Shown here one piece after another: positions 6,942 to 8,831 of a stretch of DNA of 8,831 bases. Each line of letters starts with the position of its first letter. The stretch's first letter is position 1. Source of the stretch: an uncultured Limnohabitans sp. (lineage in GTDB: Bacteria; Pseudomonadota; Gammaproteobacteria; Burkholderiales; Burkholderiaceae_C); the NCBI RefSeq assembly GCF_937889215.1, contig NZ_CALBEX010000339.1, positions 1-8,831 on the forward strand. Reading direction: 5' to 3'. A program made the position numbers and the translations under genes. The notes beneath the pieces were generated by a model. That model was given only the letters and a program-made list of their open reading frames with translations, was not told the origin of the DNA and did no database searches.

Positions 6942-7420
6942 GCCTGAACCCCTTCGGTGGCTCGGTCAGATCTCTGATCGGATGAGGGTCGCCCCTCTTG
7001 CCGCACAGCGCGTTCGAACAGCTGTTCGAGCTCTTGCCGCACAGCCAGCTTCAGGGGTTCCGAAGTGGCGCTGATGAATTTTTGCCGGTCAAATGTGGTG
7101 CGCAAACGAACCACATGGGCCGCCACAGGCAAACGATCGCCAAAGCGCTCGCTCACGGTGTAGATCTGGCGTTTGATGGCATTGCGCGTGACCGCTCTGC
7201 GCGCCCACCGCTTGGGCACCATGGCACCCAGCCAAACGTCAAACATGCCAAAAAGGGTCTGCCCCCCTGAAGGGGCAGACCCATCTTGTTCAGCAGTAGC
7301 CAATGAGGTGTCTGTGGGCGCGGTCAAAATCATGCGATGTAACGCAAAATGCGCCGTCCGCGAGACCGTACCACCCGCCAGGGCAGCCTGAAATTGTGGG
7401 CGTGTTTTTAAACGCTGCAC
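6938..7420 (-). CDS. rnpA: Ribonuclease P protein component
   Basis: RnpA is the protein cofactor of RNase P; with the M1 RNA it trims the 5' leaders of pre-tRNAs. The N-terminal block QRLKTRPQFQAAL, the central block VWLGAMVPKRWARRAVTRNAIKRQIY (which contains the RNA-binding RNR signature) and the following strand HVVRLR are typical. The start is not an ATG. A GTG at 7420 gives a protein of 160 residues whose first residues fit relatives, while a TTG at 7429 would add three residues (MAI); a GGGG lies 10 bases before the GTG. A variable loop (about residues 37-60) between the first strands makes the protein longer than E. coli RnpA (119 aa), and it carries a terminator-like hairpin in its DNA. 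The C-terminal tail (about 140-160) is charged and low in complexity. It lies 80 bp after rpmH and overlaps yidD by 4 bp. Confidence 0.95.
   Translation of the reverse strand: MQRLKTRPQFQAALAGGTVSRTAHFALHRMILTAPTDTSLATAEQDGSAPSGGQTLFGMFDVWLGAMVPKRWARRAVTRNAIKRQIYTVSERFGDRLPVAAHVVRLRTTFDRQKFISATSEPLKLAVRQELEQLFERAVRQEGRPSSDQRSDRATEGVQA
7250..7282 (-). terminator. Terminator-like hairpin inside rnpA
   Basis: GGGTCTGCCCC (7255-7265) and GGGGCAGACCC (7272-7282) are perfect 11-base inverted repeats around a 6-base loop. On the minus strand, the direction of rnpA transcription, the stem is followed directly by five T residues (7254-7250). It has every formal part of an intrinsic terminator, yet it lies about 140 nt inside rnpA and encodes GSAPSGGQTLF in the variable loop. 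Translating ribosomes would normally cover it, so it may act only when translation lags, or not at all. Structure certain, function inferred. Confidence 0.6.
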
Positions 7421-7500
7421 GATGGCCAAACCCCGGCATCAACCGCCTGCGGTGGCCACAGACCACAACCAGACAGTCGAATAGGCATCTGAAGCCCGAA

Positions 7501-7635
7501 TCAGACAGCCAGGCGCTTGCGGCCCTTGGCGCGGCGCGCATTGATCACGGCACGGCCGCCGCGGGTTTTCATGCGAACCAGAAAACCGTGGGTACGGGCG
7601 CGACGTGTCTTGGAGGGTTGGTAGGTGCGTTTCAT
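7501..7635 (-). CDS. rpmH: 50S ribosomal protein L34
   Basis: L34 is a 44-residue, very basic protein of the large ribosomal subunit. It begins [20 protein letters not shown] and ends [11 protein letters not shown], matching the family almost throughout. The frame is open upstream to 7803, but the ATG at 7635 is the right start: it gives the exact family N-terminus and is preceded by AAAGGA with 7-base spacing. It is the first gene of the minus-strand block and has a good promoter about 50 bp upstream. An 80-bp gap separates it from rnpA. Confidence 0.98.
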   Translation of the reverse strand: MKRTYQPSKTRRARTHGFLVRMKTRGGRAVINARRAKGRKRLAV

Positions 7636-7686
7636 AACTGTTCCTTTGTGCCCAATGCCATGAATCAGCGTTGGGCGAAACCCAAG

Positions 7687-7715
7687 ATTATCGCAAACTT
7701 TCGCAAGCCCGGCAA
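7687..7715 (-). promoter_or_regulatory. Probable sigma-70 promoter of rpmH
   Basis: On the minus strand TTGCCG (7715-7710, four of six -35 consensus bases) and GATAAT (7692-7687, five of six -10 bases) are separated by exactly 17 bp. Transcription would start near 7680 and give a leader of about 45 nt to the rpmH ATG, including its AAAGGA ribosome binding site. This promoter probably drives rpmH and the rnpA-yidD-yidC genes behind it. Confidence 0.65.
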
Positions 7716-7766
7716 ATTTACTGTCATTAACACCATCAGGGTGAGTCCGGAGTGCGCGTCGATCAA

Positions 7767-7775
7767 TGTGGTTTA
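7767..7775 (-). promoter_or_regulatory. Degenerate DnaA-box-like site
   Basis: TGTGGTTTA is the reverse complement of TAAACCACA and matches the TTATCCACA box at seven of nine positions. It overlaps a TATGAT hexamer (7774-7779) that could be a dnaA -10. A weak site on its own; its value is its company with the perfect box 27 bp away on the same strand. Confidence 0.3.
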
Positions 7776-7802
7776 TGATCGCCCTCCCGACCCGAATCGG
7801 CA

Positions 7803-7811
7803 TGTGGATAA
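7803..7811 (-). promoter_or_regulatory. Perfect DnaA box
   Basis: TGTGGATAA is the exact reverse complement of the consensus DnaA box TTATCCACA. It lies 64 bp before the dnaA start in the non-coding rpmH-dnaA gap. This is a fitting place for DnaA autoregulation and/or origin binding. Confidence 0.75.
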
Positions 7812-7852
7812 GCTCTGAATAAACCAGACAGTCCCGCCGCTCCTAGCTCCAA

Positions 7853-7861
7853 CTGTCCACA
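7853..7861 (+). promoter_or_regulatory. Degenerate DnaA-box-like site
   Basis: CTGTCCACA matches TTATCCACA at seven of nine positions, including the core TCCACA. It lies 14 bp before the dnaA ATG and is oriented opposite to the perfect box. Possibly part of DnaA autoregulation; weak alone. Confidence 0.3.
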
Positions 7862-7875
7862 ATAAAAAGTACTAC

Positions 7876-8831
7876 ATGCCCGAGGGAATGACCCCAGAAT
7901 TTCAGATGGACGCAGGCCCTTCCTTGTGGCAAACCTGCGTTGAAGAGTTGGCACGCGAGTTGCCAGAACAGCAGTTCAACACCTGGATCAAACCGCTCAG
8001 CGCGGTGGTTTCGGAAGACCAGCAAAGCATCACTTTGTACGTGGCCAACCGCTTCAAACTCGACTGGGTACGCGCCCAATATGCGAGCCGTCTGGCCGCC
8101 TTGCTGGAAAATTTGCAAGGCCATCCCGTCAAAATAGAGTTAGCAATCACTCCGCGTGAAGGCGGCGCCAGACCATTAAAAGCATCGACACCATCGTCTA
8201 TGGAGTCGCCTGCCGAAGCGCTGGTTGTGGTGGACGAGCCCGCAGCCAACACCTTTCGCAGCCGCCTCAACAGCGCGCTGAATTTTGACAACTTGGTCGA
8301 GGGCACCGCCAACCGCATGGCGCGTGCGGCAGCCATGCACGTTTCGGGCTCGCCGGGACAGCTTTACAACCCCTTGTTCATCTATGGCGGCGTGGGTTTG
8401 GGCAAGACCCACCTGATGCACGCGATTGGCAACAAGCTGCTGGCCGACCGCCCTGAGGCCAAGGTTTTGTACATCCATGCTGAACAGTTTGTGTCGGATG
8501 TGGTTAAAGCTTACCAACGCAAGACTTTTGACGAGTTCAAACACCACTATCACTCGCTCGATTTGCTGCTGATCGACGACGTCCAGTTCTTTGCCAACAA
8601 AGACCGCACGCAAGAAGAATTCTTCAACGCCTTTGAGGCCCTGTTGGCCAAAAAATCACACATCGTGATGACCAGCGACACCTACCCCAAGGGCCTGGCC
8701 GACATCCACGAGCGCTTGGTTTCGCGCTTTGATTCGGGCCTCACGGTGGCCATGGAGCCGCCCGAACTCGAGATGCGGGTGGCCATTTTGATCAACAAGG
8801 CCATCAGCGAAGGCAGCGAAATGCCTGAGGA
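7876..8831 (+). CDS. dnaA: Chromosomal replication initiator protein DnaA (partial at right edge)
   Basis: DnaA binds its boxes at oriC, melts the origin and loads the replicative helicase. The first 318 codons are present; the frame runs off the window. Domain I (about 16-85) has ELPEQQFNTWIKPL (28-41), the usual helicase/DnaA-interaction fold. Domain II (about 95-125) is a short variable linker. The AAA+ domain III starts near NFDNLVEGTANRMA (136-149), with Walker A GGVGLGKTH (171-179), Walker B LLLIDDVQFF (230-239), sensor 1 in VMTSDTYP (264-271) and the arginine-finger region ERLVSRFDSG (279-288). The domain IV helix-turn-helix lies outside. A TGA at 7816-7818 closes the frame upstream, so ATG 7876 is the first ATG available. 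It has no clear Shine-Dalgarno; ATG 7888 has AGGGA directly before it (too close) and ATG 7906 is a third option. Transcribed away from rpmH. Confidence 0.98.
   Translation, partial: MPEGMTPEFQMDAGPSLWQTCVEELARELPEQQFNTWIKPLSAVVSEDQQSITLYVANRFKLDWVRAQYASRLAALLENLQGHPVKIELAITPREGGARPLKASTPSSMESPAEALVVVDEPAANTFRSRLNSALNFDNLVEGTANRMARAAAMHVSGSPGQLYNPLFIYGGVGLGKTHLMHAIGNKLLADRPEAKVLYIHAEQFVSDVVKAYQRKTFDEFKHHYHSLDLLLIDDVQFFANKDRTQEEFFNAFEALLAKKSHIVMTSDTYPKGLADIHERLVSRFDSGLTVAMEPPELEMRVAILINKAISEGSEMPE

Larger units (their letters stand above)
7636..7875. other. Candidate oriC / dnaA-rpmH divergent control region
   Basis: These 240 bp between divergent rpmH and dnaA hold no gene. They contain one perfect DnaA box (7803-7811), two 7-of-9 matches (7767-7775 and 7853-7861), and a locally A/T-richer stretch around 7684-7735 that could unwind. 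Origins of many betaproteobacteria lie beside dnaA, and the rpmH-dnaA gap is a common place. However, only one consensus box is present, which is few for an oriC; more boxes may lie beyond dnaA outside the window. A possible dnaA -10 (TATGAT, 7774-7779) has no good -35. The call as dnaA control region is safe; oriC itself is inference. Confidence 0.5.

Noticed and set aside
7440..7455. ACCGC-CT-GCGGT palindrome between rpmH and rnpA as a terminator
   Set aside because: The loop would be only two bases, the stem five, and no T-tract follows; too weak to report as a terminator.
7290..7541. An 83-codon minus-strand frame between rpmH and rnpA
   Set aside because: It overlaps the ends of both genes in another frame, has no recognisable product, and the rnpA frame is clearly the coding one.
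7902..8336. Minus-strand frames (144 and 145 codons) opposite dnaA
   Set aside because: Shadows of dnaA, whose AAA+ motifs read cleanly on the plus strand.

Overview
This window comes from the dnaA / replication-origin neighbourhood of a GC-rich betaproteobacterial chromosome. It most likely belongs to Burkholderiales, family Comamonadaceae (a Limnohabitans/Rhodoferax-like organism). The assignment rests on the gene order dnaA | rpmH-rnpA-yidD-yidC-mnmE, the sequence of the 44-residue L34 protein, the long Ala/Pro-rich linker of YidC and the RnpA start 'QRLKTRPQFQAAL'. The genus is a guess from memory of such proteins, not a computed placement.

Layout, left to right. (1) 1-1452, plus strand: the C-terminal end of a KefB-type cation:proton antiporter, cut by the window edge, is followed after 3 bp by apt (adenine phosphoribosyltransferase). 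(2) 1539-2075, plus strand: a small cupin of the 2,4'-dihydroxyacetophenone dioxygenase type. (3) 2124-3424, minus strand: a membrane fatty acid desaturase, and 22 bp downstream of it the wreck of a short-chain dehydrogenase/reductase (SDR) gene that keeps its ribosome binding site, start, catalytic YxxxK block and C-terminus, but in three different frames. (4) 3507-7635, minus strand: the conserved cluster rpmH, rnpA, yidD, yidC, mnmE. These encode ribosomal protein L34, the RNase P protein, two membrane-insertion factors and the tRNA U34-modifying GTPase. rnpA/yidD and yidD/yidC overlap by 4 bp each (ATGA), and an intrinsic terminator follows yidC. (5) 7636-7875: a non-coding divergent region with a good rpmH promoter, one perfect DnaA box and two weaker ones, and an A/T-richer stretch. 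It is a plausible oriC and/or dnaA control region. (6) 7876 to the right edge, plus strand: the first 318 codons of dnaA.

The genes are mostly housekeeping. RnpA matures tRNA and MnmE modifies it, L34 is part of the ribosome, YidD and YidC insert proteins into the inner membrane, and DnaA starts replication. I found no convincing new defence system, mobile element or CRISPR array. The most interesting items are an intrinsic-terminator-like hairpin (11-bp perfect stem plus T5) buried inside the rnpA coding sequence, the doubly deleted SDR pseudogene, and the compact origin/promoter region between rpmH and dnaA.
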